From NCBI RefSeq assembly GCF_016735595.1, contig NZ_JAERRB010000003.1, positions 485,401 to 549,400 of the forward strand: 64,000 bases of DNA, read 5' to 3'. The stretch comes from Chryseolinea lacunae. GTDB taxonomy: Bacteria > Bacteroidota > Bacteroidia > Cytophagales > Cyclobacteriaceae. The first letter of the stretch is position 1, and every line of letters begins with the position of its first letter. Below are positions 1 through 9,808 of the stretch, in pieces. The position numbers were made by a program, and so were the translations under genes. The notes under the pieces were generated by a model. That model saw nothing but the letters and a program-made list of their open reading frames with translations. It searched no databases and was not told where the DNA came from.

Positions 1-2637
1 CTGCTGCAGGAGCAGATTGAAGACTACATGGAAAAACGCCGCGCCAAGATTCTGGAAAAGATGAAAGGTAAAGTGCTCTTCGAAATGGGCAACGACGGCG
101 AACCCACCTGGCGACGCATTGAGGTGCTCGACAAACGTGCCACCATCCAGTTCCATTTCATGCGCACGGAAGATCACACCAACTACTACCCTACCATTTT
201 CTTTCAGGGCAAAAAACTGGAGCTCCCCAACACCACGGCCTACCTCATTTGCAAAAGCCCGGCGTGGATGGTGCTGAACGGAAAGCTCTATGGCTTTGAA
301 AAACATGTGGACGGCAAGAAGCTCATTCCATTCTTCTCCAAAAAATATGTGGTCATTCCCAAGAATGTGGAGGAGACCTACTACAATCGTTTTGTGGCGC
401 CACTCATCGCATCGTTCGACGATGTGGAGGCCAGCGGCTTTGAGATAAACAAAAGCACTTACGATCCGCACCCGGTGCTCACCTTGTCGGAATTGCATTC
501 GGCACAGACTTCGTCGGCGCCATCGCTGTTTGAAGACCGGGCGCAAGCCGAAGACACCACCGACGAAACCGGCAAGATTGTTTTTGACCTGTCGTTTAAA
601 TATGGCAAGCATCGTTTTCGCGGCGATCATTTGGGACCCGTGAGTGTGTCGTTAGAGAAACAAGGCGAAGGCTACGTGTTTCACCGTGTGTCGCGCCGCA
701 CCGACGACGAGAAAAATTTTCTGCACACGCTGCAGAAGCTTGGGTTGCCCATGAAAGGATTTCGCGTGGCCATTCCCAAGTCGGAAGCGTTTTCGTGGCT
801 CAACGAAAATCGTGTGAATCTCCTCAACCTCGGCTTTGAAGTGAGCCAGCCGGAGAGCCGCGACAAAAAATATTTTGTAGGCAAGGCCGTGATTGAAGTG
901 GAGGTGAAAGAGAACATCGACTGGTTCGACATTCACGCCAAGATTCGTTTCGGAGAATTTGAAATTCCCTTCAAGGATTTACGCAAGCTCATTCTTCGCA
1001 AGAAGGTGGAATTCAAATTGCCCAACGGCGAAATCGCCATCATACCCGAAGCGTGGCTCACCAAGTATGCCGACCTTTTTGCCTTAAGCGAAACTGACGG
1101 CGACAACGAGAAGCCGGTGCTGCGCAAACATCACCTCAACCTGGTGAAGGAGCTTGAAGAAGGCAACCTCGCCAAGGTGCACCTCAGCGAAAAGCTGCGC
1201 TCGCTCAATTCGTTTAGCGGCATCAAAAACTATCCGGTGCCCGAAGGATTTGAAGGCGAACTTCGCCCCTATCAGAAAGCGGGCTACAACTGGTTGCGCT
1301 TCTTAAATGAATATCGCCTCGGCGGATGTTTGGCCGACGACATGGGTCTGGGAAAGACCGTGCAGACGCTCACCATGCTGCAAGCCGAGAAAGAATTGGG
1401 ATCGGGCACATCGCTGCTCATCATGCCCACGTCGCTCATCTATAACTGGGAAATGGAAGCGGCCAAATTCACACCCGGCCTTCGTATTCTCAACTACACC
1501 GGCACGATGCGCAACAAAGACGTGAAGCGCTTCGAAAAATACGACCTCGTGCTCACCTCCTATGGCATCACACGCCTGGATGTGGAATTGCTCCGTGAAT
1601 TCTATTTTAACTATGTGATCCTCGACGAATCGCAGGTCATAAAAAATCCGACATCAAACATCGCCAAGGCCGTGCGCGAACTGAAGTCGCGACACAAGCT
1701 GGTGCTCACGGGCACGCCCATCGAAAACACTACGCTCGACCTTTGGTCGCAGATGTCGTTTATCAACCCGGGCATTTTGGGAACACAGACGTATTTCAGA
1801 AACGAGTTTCAAAACCCCATTGAGAAGAAAAACGACGAAGCCCGTTCGCGCAAATTGCATTCGGTGATTAAGCCGTTCATTTTGCGTCGTCACAAATCGC
1901 AGGTGGCCACCGAGCTTCCCGAAAAGGTGGAGAACATTCAGTATTGCTCCATGACCACCGAGCAGGAGAAGCGCTACGAAGAAGTGAAGACGCACTATCG
2001 CGAAAAAATATTCAAGCTCATCGAGCAGGAAGGTCTGGGCAACAGCCGCTTCATGATTCTGGAAGGTCTCACCAAGCTGCGTCAGATCGCCAACCATCCG
2101 CGCATGGTGGAACAAGGCTACACGGGCGACTCCGGAAAGATGGAAGACATTACGCACATGCTGGAGAATGCCATCGCCGAAGGTCACAAGGTGCTGGTGT
2201 TTAGCCAATATGTGAAACATCTGGAGCTGGTTCGTCAATACCTGAAGACAAACAAGATCGACTATACCTACCTCGACGGTTCCAGCACCGACCGCAAGGA
2301 GCAAGTGGAACGCTTCAATCGCGACGTGAACCTGAAAGTGTTTTTGATCTCCATCAAAGCAGGTGGTCTGGGATTGAACTTGACCGAAGCCGACTACGTG
2401 TTTATTCTCGATCCCTGGTGGAACCCCGCCGTGGAAGCACAAGCGGTGGATCGCGCACACCGCATCGGGCAGAAACGCAAAGTGTTCACCTACAAATTTA
2501 TTACGCGCAACACGGTGGAAGAAAAAATTCTGACGCTGCAGCAACGAAAGCTTCGCCTCACCACCGAACTCATCACCACCGAAGAGAGCTTCATGAAACA
2601 GCTCACTAAGGAAGACATCGAACAGATGTTGCTGTAG
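1..2637 (+). CDS. SNF2-family DEAD/DEAH helicase, 5' partial
   Basis: Superfamily 2 ATPase of the SNF2/RapA kind, an ATP-driven translocase on duplex DNA acting in the cytoplasm. The reading frame is open to base 1, and the first ATG (base 28) lies inside a charged helix, so the true start is upstream of the window. Counting from that ATG, the N-terminal ~400 residues resemble the bacterial SNF2-associated region. The ATPase core follows: motif I DMGLGKT at 438-444, a DEAH-box variant DESQ at 533-536, and motif VI DRAHRIGQ at 808-815. The last residues are a normal C-terminus. The physiological role of these long Bacteroidota SNF2 proteins (repair or transcription recycling) is not established. 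Family assignment is sure; the role is not. Confidence 0.93.
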   Translation: MLQEQIEDYMEKRRAKILEKMKGKVLFEMGNDGEPTWRRIEVLDKRATIQFHFMRTEDHTNYYPTIFFQGKKLELPNTTAYLICKSPAWMVLNGKLYGFEKHVDGKKLIPFFSKKYVVIPKNVEETYYNRFVAPLIASFDDVEASGFEINKSTYDPHPVLTLSELHSAQTSSAPSLFEDRAQAEDTTDETGKIVFDLSFKYGKHRFRGDHLGPVSVSLEKQGEGYVFHRVSRRTDDEKNFLHTLQKLGLPMKGFRVAIPKSEAFSWLNENRVNLLNLGFEVSQPESRDKKYFVGKAVIEVEVKENIDWFDIHAKIRFGEFEIPFKDLRKLILRKKVEFKLPNGEIAIIPEAWLTKYADLFALSETDGDNEKPVLRKHHLNLVKELEEGNLAKVHLSEKLRSLNSFSGIKNYPVPEGFEGELRPYQKAGYNWLRFLNEYRLGGCLADDMGLGKTVQTLTMLQAEKELGSGTSLLIMPTSLIYNWEMEAAKFTPGLRILNYTGTMRNKDVKRFEKYDLVLTSYGITRLDVELLREFYFNYVILDESQVIKNPTSNIAKAVRELKSRHKLVLTGTPIENTTLDLWSQMSFINPGILGTQTYFRNEFQNPIEKKNDEARSRKLHSVIKPFILRRHKSQVATELPEKVENIQYCSMTTEQEKRYEEVKTHYREKIFKLIEQEGLGNSRFMILEGLTKLRQIANHPRMVEQGYTGDSGKMEDITHMLENAIAEGHKVLVFSQYVKHLELVRQYLKTNKIDYTYLDGSSTDRKEQVERFNRDVNLKVFLISIKAGGLGLNLTEADYVFILDPWWNPAVEAQAVDRAHRIGQKRKVFTYKFITRNTVEEKILTLQQRKLRLTTELITTEESFMKQLTKEDIEQMLL

Positions 2638-2640
2638 AAA

Positions 2641-3603
2641 TTATTTTGCAGCCTTCATCATCGATTCGAAGCTCACCCAATAAATATTTTCCGAACCATT
2701 GCTCACACCGGTGTAGGCTTTTAGCAACGCTGCGTAGCCGATTGCTTTTTCGTGTGCAGCTAAAATAGTATGACGGCCGCTGGTGAAGAAGAAAGCTTTT
2801 TGGTCGAACGACACAAACGGGCAATAGTCAAGGCGTGGAGAATTGAAGGCAGCAAGATTTTTCGCGGGTAGCCATTTGCCCGAAGTGTCGCGAAGGCTTA
2901 TGTAGAGATCGCCTCCACCCTGATCGTCTTTGCGACCATAGGACGTGAACACGATAAACTTCTCGTCGGGCGAAACAAACGCATTGAACTCCCAGAGTTT
3001 TGAATTCACGGCCGTATCCAAAGCAACGCTTGGGCCATACGTGCCGCCTTGCCCTGCCGACACATAAATGTCTTCTTTGCCCACACCCCTTTCGTATTCT
3101 GCCGTGAAATACAAATTTCCCGACGTGGCGGGCGACGGATAGAATTCGTTGGCAGATGTGTTCACAGGTGCGCCAAGATTTTTTGGCACAGACCACGAGC
3201 CGTCTCTTTGTTTTTCAACTACCCAGATGTCGAAGTCTTTTGTCTTGATGCCTGTGAGCGGGCGATTGGAGCTGAAGAAGAGCTTTTTTCCATCGGCCGT
3301 AAACGCAGGCTCCAGGTCGCTGAATTGTCCGGAGAAGGAAGCAACCTCAGGTGCCGACCAGGTGTTGTTCGCCGTTTTGTGGCGCCGCACAATGGCCGAG
3401 AATGCATTTTGATTTGCTTCAAGCGTATAGAACATTTCCAGTCCATCGGGCGAGATGGCCATGTCGCGTTCGTTGAGGTTGGTGCTCACCACACCTTCCA
3501 GGAAAAGCGTTGATGTGGCAGGTACAGCCGACGGTTGCGCCTTTGCAATCACAACGCAACACGCGAGTTGCAGCACGGTCATCGAAAATCTGAAGCGATT
3601 CAT
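2641..3603 (-). CDS. Secreted PD40/TolB-like beta-propeller protein
   Basis: A 320-residue protein with a signal peptide (basic start, hydrophobic stretch, AKAQ cleavage-like site near residue 22). Repeated PD40 blades follow, recognisable by motifs such as MAISPDGLEMFYT, PAFTADGKKLFFSS and FVSPDEKFIVFTS. Propellers of this type sit in the periplasm or on the outer membrane and usually bind proteins or peptidoglycan-associated partners. No enzyme motif is visible. It converges on the helicase gene, with 3 bases between the two stop codons, so it is not part of that transcript. The specific function is unknown. Confidence 0.85.
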   Translation of the reverse strand: MNRFRFSMTVLQLACCVVIAKAQPSAVPATSTLFLEGVVSTNLNERDMAISPDGLEMFYTLEANQNAFSAIVRRHKTANNTWSAPEVASFSGQFSDLEPAFTADGKKLFFSSNRPLTGIKTKDFDIWVVEKQRDGSWSVPKNLGAPVNTSANEFYPSPATSGNLYFTAEYERGVGKEDIYVSAGQGGTYGPSVALDTAVNSKLWEFNAFVSPDEKFIVFTSYGRKDDQGGGDLYISLRDTSGKWLPAKNLAAFNSPRLDYCPFVSFDQKAFFFTSGRHTILAAHEKAIGYAALLKAYTGVSNGSENIYWVSFESMMKAAK

Positions 3604-3739
3604 AGGGGAGATTTTAATAGCAACTTAAAGCAGCGGCGGCAATTTTGATATCCCCAGCCGGGGTATTTTCTGTTTGGACAACAGCGGCAACAGGTGTTGA
3701 AGTTTTGTAAATTCAGTATTTTAGAGAAACCGCGAACGC

Positions 3740-4138
3740 ATGAAAAGATTTCCCTTTCTCTCCACCTCGCAGGCCACGATGGTGCTACGGCTCTGTGTTT
3801 CACTTTTTCTTATTATTCACGGCGTTAGTCGGATCTATCATGGAGGCGTTGTGCCCTTTGGAGATTTTCTGAATTCGCAGGGATTCATGATCGGCCTTGC
3901 CCTTGCCTGGGCACTCACGATTTTTGAAATCGTGGGAGGCTTGTTGTTGGCCGTTGGCTATTATGTGAGGGCGATCACGGCCGTGTTCATTGCCGAAATT
4001 TTTATGGGCATTGTGCTGGTGCACGCACAGCACGGCTGGTTTGTGGTGGGTGGAGGATTGAACGGCGTGGAATACAGTGTGCTGTTGATCGTTTGCCTTG
4101 TGGTGATTGCCGCCCAGAGTTCGTCTAAAAAGTTTTAG
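3740..4138 (+). CDS. DoxX family membrane protein
   Basis: A 132-residue integral membrane protein with four predicted hydrophobic segments (about residues 12-30, 48-70, 75-95 and 108-126), typical in length and layout of the DoxX/SURF4-like family. The start has KRFPF after Met, followed by the first membrane segment. DoxX members associate with quinone or thiol redox systems in some bacteria, but no partner gene is adjacent here. The last 14 bases overlap the 3' end of the convergent acyltransferase gene, so transcription of each could interfere with the other. Confidence 0.8.
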   Translation: MKRFPFLSTSQATMVLRLCVSLFLIIHGVSRIYHGGVVPFGDFLNSQGFMIGLALAWALTIFEIVGGLLLAVGYYVRAITAVFIAEIFMGIVLVHAQHGWFVVGGGLNGVEYSVLLIVCLVVIAAQSSSKKF

Positions 4139-4997
4139 GCGGATTGGGATCTTCGAGGTGTCGTGTTTTCCAGCGGTTGTGCGACCACAGCCATTGTGAA
4201 GGATTTTGGCGGATCAGTTTTTCGAGTTCCTCCACATAGCGCGCAATCACCGTGGTGCTGTCTTTGCCGTAGGGTGGTGTGGAGAGTTCGATGATTGTTG
4301 TTTCGTAGTAGCCGCGTTTCACTTTCCGCAAGGCATAGAACATCACCGGATATTGGGTGAGCTGTGCCAGCATGTTGGAACCGTAGAAGAACACCGTGTC
4401 CTGGTTGAGGAAGCGCGTGGAATATTTTTTGTCGTGCCGGTAGCCGGGATATTGATCGCCCACCAGTGCGATGTTGCGAACGATGTGTCGCCGCTTAATG
4501 ATTTCGCGTGCCACCTCGTCGCGTTTGATGCCGTGTGCGCCGAAGCGCGATCGGCACTGAAGCGAGAATTCATCAAAAAATTTGCTGTTCACCGATTGAT
4601 ACACAAAGTCCATCTCGCCAGGAAGCGTGAACGACCCTGCCACCAACAACCATTCCCAATTGAAGTTATGCGATGCCAGGTTGAGCAGCGATTGCCCCTG
4701 GTGGATATAACGATTTGAAACTTCCGGATTTTTGAACACCATGCGCTGTCCCAGTTCTTCCTGGCTCACGGTGCAAAGCTTCAACATCTCCACGCCATAG
4801 TCGCAGAGGTTTTTGAAAAACTCTTTTTCGATGCTGCGGAGTTCGACGTCGGTTTTTTCTGGGAAGGCGTTTTTCAGGTTTTTCCACACCATGGCCCTGC
4901 GATAGCGGACCAGCCTGTAGCTGACAAAAAACAGAAAGTCGGAGAATGCATAAAGCACCGGGAACGGCAACCGGGATAGCAGGCGTATGAAAAACAT
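4125..4997 (-). CDS. LpxL/HtrB-like lysophospholipid acyltransferase
   Basis: A 290-residue inner-membrane acyltransferase of the lipid A biosynthesis (LpxL/LpxM) family, which transfers a secondary acyl chain to a Kdo-lipid A precursor. There is a hydrophobic N-terminal anchor (about residues 10-28). The catalytic HX4(D/E) motif is present as H110-NFNW-E115 (SHNFNWEW). A conserved R/G/D-containing acyl-acceptor region lies around GDQYPGYRHDKK. Length is typical. In Bacteroidota some members of this family acylate other lipids such as ornithine or glycine lipids, so the exact substrate is uncertain. It is convergent with doxX and overlaps it by 14 bases. Confidence 0.85.
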   Translation of the reverse strand: MFFIRLLSRLPFPVLYAFSDFLFFVSYRLVRYRRAMVWKNLKNAFPEKTDVELRSIEKEFFKNLCDYGVEMLKLCTVSQEELGQRMVFKNPEVSNRYIHQGQSLLNLASHNFNWEWLLVAGSFTLPGEMDFVYQSVNSKFFDEFSLQCRSRFGAHGIKRDEVAREIIKRRHIVRNIALVGDQYPGYRHDKKYSTRFLNQDTVFFYGSNMLAQLTQYPVMFYALRKVKRGYYETTIIELSTPPYGKDSTTVIARYVEELEKLIRQNPSQWLWSHNRWKTRHLEDPNPPKTF

Positions 4998-5033
4998 AGC
5001 ATTTTAGTGCCGGGCAAGTTAATCAACTATTGT

Positions 5034-5041
5034 TACTTTTG
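5034..5041 (+). promoter_or_regulatory. Bacteroidota -7 element TACTTTTG, leaderless
   Basis: TACTTTTG matches the Bacteroidota -7 consensus TAnnTTTG exactly. It ends 4 bases before the ATG of the SDR gene, so transcription would be expected to start at or next to the start codon. No clear -33 TTTG is seen at the usual spacing. Confidence 0.5.
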
Positions 5042-5045
5042 GCGC

Positions 5046-5852
5046 ATGAAGCACAAAGTTGTCGTCATCACCGGGGGCACCTCCGGCATTGGCCTGGCCT
5101 TGGCCCACAAATTCGGCGCCCAAGGTTCCAGAATTTTTATCACCGGAAGAAACGAAGCAGCGCTGGCCACCGCCTTGTCTGACCTGCGCGCCAAAGGCAT
5201 TGCCGCTGAGGGCATGAAGGCCGACGTGAGTCTTGAAGAAGACAATCGCCGCATGGCCCAGGAAACCATCCGCCACTATGGCACCATCGACGTGCTCATC
5301 AACAACGCCGGCATTTCGATGCGCGCGTTGTTTGCAGAAGTGGACATGGAGGTGATCCGAAAGGTGATGGACATTAATTTCTTTGGTGTGCTCTATGCCA
5401 CCAAATATTGCTTGCCCGAGATTGTGAAAAATAAGGGTTCCATTGTGGGCATGTCGTCTATTGCGGGCTACTGCGGACTGCCGGCACGCGCCGGCTATTC
5501 GGCTTCGAAGTTTGCACTGAACGGATTTCTGGACGTGCTGCGAACAGAATATTTGAAGAAAGGCCTTCACGTGCTCACGGCGTGCCCGGGCTTCACGGCA
5601 TCGGGCATTCGCGAACGCGCCCTGTTGAAAGATGGAACACCCCAGGGCTCGTCGCCCCGTGAAGAAACAAAAATGATGACAGCCGAAGAATGTGCCGACC
5701 ACATCTATAAGGCCACGGTGAAGCGCAAGCGCAACCTCATTCTCACCACCCAAGGCAAGCTTGCCGTGTTTCTGGTGAAGTGGTGGCCAAGTCTTTCAGA
5801 CAAGCTCGTGTTCAACACCATGGCCCGCGAAACAGACGCGCCCGCGAAATAA
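5046..5852 (+). CDS. Short-chain dehydrogenase/reductase (SDR)
   Basis: A 268-residue classical SDR, an NAD(P)-dependent oxidoreductase with unknown substrate. The Rossmann glycine motif is TGGTSGIG at residues 9-16, NNAG is present, and the catalytic triad is S138, Y151 and K155 (YSASK) in standard spacing. I place the start at ATG 5046 rather than the upstream GTG at 5007. The Rossmann strand begins directly after it, the extra 13 residues of the longer version look random, and a promoter element abuts this ATG. The C-terminal hydrophobic stretch near residues 235-250 is often seen in SDRs annotated as acting on lipids. It stands alone, divergent from the acyltransferase gene. Confidence 0.9.
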   Translation: MKHKVVVITGGTSGIGLALAHKFGAQGSRIFITGRNEAALATALSDLRAKGIAAEGMKADVSLEEDNRRMAQETIRHYGTIDVLINNAGISMRALFAEVDMEVIRKVMDINFFGVLYATKYCLPEIVKNKGSIVGMSSIAGYCGLPARAGYSASKFALNGFLDVLRTEYLKKGLHVLTACPGFTASGIRERALLKDGTPQGSSPREETKMMTAEECADHIYKATVKRKRNLILTTQGKLAVFLVKWWPSLSDKLVFNTMARETDAPAK

Positions 5853-5865
5853 GATAGTCGCCTGA

Positions 5866-7776
5866 TCAGGTTTTGCTGAGGAACACGATTTTGGTGGCAT
5901 CGGCGCGGTTCAGCGATTTGTAGAAATCGATGAGCTCGGCATAGGACTCGGGCGGATACACGCCCTTGTTCATTTTCAGACGACGTATGTAGATCACGTT
6001 GTTTTGTTCGATGGTGAACGAAGCTTCGTATTCGCCAAAACGCGACTTCAGCGTCACAGGCTTGGGCGTGAATTCGGGATAGATGCCTTCGGGCAAATGA
6101 TAGCGGATGGTGTCGAGATCGATGAACGGCATTTTCAGCACCACATTGGTTTTGCGTGTTTCCACTTTTTCGGGGATGGACGTTGAGCGATTCATGAGGT
6201 TGGGTGTTACAAAAACACGTTTGCCGCTCACGGTGGCAAAACGTTTCAAATCCAGATCGACCGAAACCACGGCCGACGGAATTTTGTCTTTGTGATTTTT
6301 TATCGAAAAACTTTTCACGTCAAAGCTTGGGATGTCGATCGTTTTTTGAAGCCACTTTTTCTGGTCGTCGGCCTGATCGTCGAGAATGAAATTGAGGTTG
6401 TCATTTTCATATTGGAGACCGGAGTAGGTTGTTTTCACTTTGGCCGTGGCGTCGCCGGTAGGCAACAGAAAAACTTCGCCGGTTCGCGATTGAATATTTT
6501 TTTCGGCGGGATAATGCACCGTGTTCACAACTTTGGCGCCGTTGTCTGTAATCATCAGCGCTTTTCGGTCGCCGGTGAACCGGCCTTGATAACCAAAAGG
6601 ATTTGTTTGGCTGGTGCACTCGAGCCATAGTGTGTCGCGTTGCATGGGCACACAGGCAATGGCGTGATTAAACTGAGATGTTGGAAAAAGCGGATCGATT
6701 TCACCTTCGTTTTTTCCGGCGCGAATCAGCACATAGTTCGCCTTGATGCCGACTTCTTTTAGCATGGCCACCATGTAGTTCGAAAGGGCCTTGCAGTCGC
6801 CATAGCCGGTTTGGTCAACAACAGAGGCTTCGAAAGGTTGAAACCCACCGATCCCCAACTGGATGCTCACATAGCGCGTTTTGCCCTGGAGGTATTCATA
6901 CAAAATCTTGATCTTCTCTTCGTCTGTTTTTCCTTTCTCGGCAAGGCTTCGGATTTTTCTTTTTGTTTCGTCCGACAAAACGTCACGGCCTTTGTTCAAG
7001 CTGTTTATCCATTTGCCAAAGCTGTCCCACGAGTCCATGGTGCCGATGTAGCTGTCGTATTCAAAATCTGTCGGTCCGGCTTGAACGTATTGAAACTGAT
7101 ATTGCGTCTTGCTGTAGGCTTCCAGTTCGAGCGGTTTGATGTTCTTGAACTCGAAGGATATCGAACCGCTGCCGTCGGGTCGATGCTCCACATGCGGCGG
7201 TTGAGCGATGTTGGTGGCTTTGTAGCGCGGCGCCAGCCCCGGCGCGTAGTTCAGCGTGTAGAGGCCGTGTTGTACAGAAACTTTTTCGTCGCCTTGCACA
7301 TAGAAGGAGGGCACAAAGAACAGAAACTTGTATTCTACTTCGTATTCAATTTCTACGGTATAGGGATAGGTGCCTTGAGACAGGTCTATGCTTTTGAAAC
7401 GGTTGTCGCTGAAGAGCGTCACACCATCGTAGCCACTCTGATCATAGATGTCGCTGTTCTTAAGCCTGGAAACCACAAAGCCCATGGCGTCATAGACCGT
7501 TGCCCGAAGGGTGGTGATCTTGCTCAGTTTGTCGTAGCCGATATCTTCTGAAGCATGACTCTTGCCGTTGGGGTTGAGGATGGTGACGACGGTGTAGACA
7601 CGGTGTGTCGCTTTGCTTCGCGTTTGTATGGTAAAGATCGATTGATCTTCGCGGTACACCACATTTACATCCTTCATCAAGTCGGCGGGAATTTCGCTTA
7701 CGGCGAACTTCGGACTTTCCTTGGCAAAGACAGCCCCCTGCAGGACGAGAAGGAAAAAAAAGAAAACCCTTTTCAT
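5866..7776 (-). CDS. Secreted DUF3857 / transglutaminase-like protein
   Basis: A 636-residue exported protein with a signal peptide (KRVFFFFLLVLQGAVFAKE). An N-terminal DUF3857 domain (about 60-240) precedes a transglutaminase-like core and a C-terminal DUF3858-like beta region. The core keeps a catalytic-type cysteine (C328 in GYGDCKA) and histidine (H371 in FNHAIA); the third triad position is Glu (E386 in LWLECTS) instead of the more usual Asp. The biochemical role of DUF3857 proteins is not established; a thiol-dependent hydrolase or binding function is inference. It is the last gene of a three-gene paralogous run and lies 12 bases after the preceding gene, so it is almost surely co-transcribed. 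Confidence 0.88.
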   Translation of the reverse strand: MKRVFFFFLLVLQGAVFAKESPKFAVSEIPADLMKDVNVVYREDQSIFTIQTRSKATHRVYTVVTILNPNGKSHASEDIGYDKLSKITTLRATVYDAMGFVVSRLKNSDIYDQSGYDGVTLFSDNRFKSIDLSQGTYPYTVEIEYEVEYKFLFFVPSFYVQGDEKVSVQHGLYTLNYAPGLAPRYKATNIAQPPHVEHRPDGSGSISFEFKNIKPLELEAYSKTQYQFQYVQAGPTDFEYDSYIGTMDSWDSFGKWINSLNKGRDVLSDETKRKIRSLAEKGKTDEEKIKILYEYLQGKTRYVSIQLGIGGFQPFEASVVDQTGYGDCKALSNYMVAMLKEVGIKANYVLIRAGKNEGEIDPLFPTSQFNHAIACVPMQRDTLWLECTSQTNPFGYQGRFTGDRKALMITDNGAKVVNTVHYPAEKNIQSRTGEVFLLPTGDATAKVKTTYSGLQYENDNLNFILDDQADDQKKWLQKTIDIPSFDVKSFSIKNHKDKIPSAVVSVDLDLKRFATVSGKRVFVTPNLMNRSTSIPEKVETRKTNVVLKMPFIDLDTIRYHLPEGIYPEFTPKPVTLKSRFGEYEASFTIEQNNVIYIRRLKMNKGVYPPESYAELIDFYKSLNRADATKIVFLSKT

Positions 7777-7788
7777 AAGTATAGTATA

Positions 7789-9723
7789 TTACTTTTTCTT
7801 TAATACAATCTGTTCGGCATGTTTGGCTACGATGAGATTATAGAACTCGCGTAGCGGCGGATACTCGTCTTGAACAAACATGCTTTTGTTTATCTGGAGC
7901 ACACTAACAACACTAATCACATCGCCCACTTGTGTTGTGGCGTAAGAGAACTTGGCTGCGTTGTCGGGCAGAACCGCCAATTTCGGCTTTGGCATTTCAT
8001 CCACAACAAATCCGGGCGGCACGGTGAAGCGCGCCAGGTATTTTATTTCGCTGGGTGTTCCGAAGTCGACCGGATACTCTCTTGTTTCGGCTTTAAAGAT
8101 GTTCTCTTTTGTTTGCTCGGAAAGCAGCGGGTTTATGTAAATGACATCTCCGGCCATCGTGGTGTGATCGCGTATGGTGAGCTCATGACTTTGACGCGGG
8201 CTCTTGTTAACATCTTTTATGTCTTGAATTTTGCTCGACCGAACGTCCCAGGACCGTGTAGAGAGAAAATCCTTTAAGTAATCGGCTTCGCCCTTGGTAG
8301 TATATTTTTCTCTTACCGTTTGGGCGGCATAGCCATCGTATGTATAGTTGATCGTGCCATTCAATTCGCCCGTATCGGTCAGCACGAGATCGGAATTTAT
8401 AGACGTGCGCGATTTGATCTTGGGTTCCAGATCGATCCAGCCGTGGCGTGTTGGTGAAATGACCAAGCCTTGTCCGTTGAGGCATCGTTCGGGTAATGTG
8501 CCCATGGGAAGGTATTTCTCCGTTGCATCGAGCAGGAACGTCTTGTCTTCAACACGTGCCAGGGCAATGGCGTAGTTTAGTTGCCGCTCCATGGGATACT
8601 CCGGTCGCACAAAGCCGTGGTCGCGCGTGCTGAGCAGAACCATGTCTACGGCAATGCCTGCCTTTTCTAACATCGATGCCAGCACAATGTTGATATCGGC
8701 AGCGGTGCCTTTTTGCTGTTCGACTACTTTCTTGAGATCGTCGTCGGGGTATTTGTCTTTACTTCCATTCCACTCCAGCGTTTGCTGTACGTAGTTGAAA
8801 ATCGCTTCCAACTTTTGCATTTGGTTGACCTTGCCATCGGTCAGTTCCTTGGTTTTTGCTTTGAGGAAATTCGATCCGGTTATGGTTCTGCCAAAGCCTT
8901 CGCTTTCCAGCAATCTGTCGTTGAGCTTTTTCCAACTCCCCATGATCTCGAACAACGGCGACCGTGGATAGCTTAAATGCGAAAGCGCCATGTTGATTTG
9001 GGATACATAGTCGTGTTCGGAAGTCATGAAGGGCTCCGTCTTGAATGCCGGAACATCTTTAGAAATCCAATGATGTGTATACACCCGATAGTTTGCCGAA
9101 CCCAGTCTCTCCTTTACCTCAAAAAGCGTAGGCGGAATGTAGCCTTGCATGAACTTTTGAAATACCAGATAGTCTGGAAGCACGGCCCAGTATTCGCTAA
9201 ATCGAACCGGAATTTTATATTGGAATTGCCAATTGGGAAAATTTGCAAGAAAGTCGGAAACAAGTGTGTACGAATACTCGATGATGGAACCCTCCTTCAC
9301 ATTGGGAAATGTGAATTTGTAGAGGTTGATGTTTGTGTTAAACTTTTCTTTGAAAACACTTTCTCCATCAAGCGAGGTTTCAACAAGCCGTCCGTTTTCC
9401 AGATTGAAAGTAGACGCTTTAAGCTTTGTCACTCTTTCTTCCAGCCCGGAAACACGAAACAGTGGGATCTGTACATCCGCCCAGCCCAAACCTTCTTTTC
9501 TTAAAATTTTGATGCGTACATGACGCTCAAACCGCAGCGAATGAAATTCGAGATACGCCTCACCATAGTCGGCAAGAATTACCGCGGCTGCGGATGAATC
9601 CTTGTCGTAGACCTCCATTTTCAAGTCTTCGAGTGGCAATATGCCGAATTTCATCGGCGACTTTTGGGCGTAGCCGCAACACGCAATGAGCGTTATCAAC
9701 AGTGCTACAGACAAGCCTTTCAT
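7789..9723 (-). CDS. DUF3857 protein with degenerate transglutaminase core
   Basis: A 644-residue exported protein (signal peptide ending near GYAQK) with the same layout as its neighbours: DUF3857, transglutaminase-like core, C-terminal beta domain, and a charged EQIVLKKK tail. In the core the catalytic Cys position is Ala (A341 in KGTAADIN) and the His position is Tyr (LNYAIA). The Asp-containing LLDAT segment is kept. It is therefore probably not a cysteine enzyme and may act by binding. It is much closer to the 9809-11824 protein (shared SPMKFGILPLEDL-type start, TRDHGFVR, LPERCLNGQGL and tail) than to the 5866-7776 protein. Confidence 0.88.
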   Translation of the reverse strand: MKGLSVALLITLIACCGYAQKSPMKFGILPLEDLKMEVYDKDSSAAAVILADYGEAYLEFHSLRFERHVRIKILRKEGLGWADVQIPLFRVSGLEERVTKLKASTFNLENGRLVETSLDGESVFKEKFNTNINLYKFTFPNVKEGSIIEYSYTLVSDFLANFPNWQFQYKIPVRFSEYWAVLPDYLVFQKFMQGYIPPTLFEVKERLGSANYRVYTHHWISKDVPAFKTEPFMTSEHDYVSQINMALSHLSYPRSPLFEIMGSWKKLNDRLLESEGFGRTITGSNFLKAKTKELTDGKVNQMQKLEAIFNYVQQTLEWNGSKDKYPDDDLKKVVEQQKGTAADINIVLASMLEKAGIAVDMVLLSTRDHGFVRPEYPMERQLNYAIALARVEDKTFLLDATEKYLPMGTLPERCLNGQGLVISPTRHGWIDLEPKIKSRTSINSDLVLTDTGELNGTINYTYDGYAAQTVREKYTTKGEADYLKDFLSTRSWDVRSSKIQDIKDVNKSPRQSHELTIRDHTTMAGDVIYINPLLSEQTKENIFKAETREYPVDFGTPSEIKYLARFTVPPGFVVDEMPKPKLAVLPDNAAKFSYATTQVGDVISVVSVLQINKSMFVQDEYPPLREFYNLIVAKHAEQIVLKKK

Positions 9724-9808
9724 TGCAACTGCTATTATTTGAAGTAGAAAATTATGGAGAGAGCAATCAATCTCTAACGTTGTTCGCCGCCGCGCAATCC
9801 TGCCAGGC

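Noticed and set aside
5007-5045. GTG extension of the SDR gene by 13 codons
   Set aside because: The extension precedes the Rossmann start with unconserved residues, and the promoter element lies inside it.
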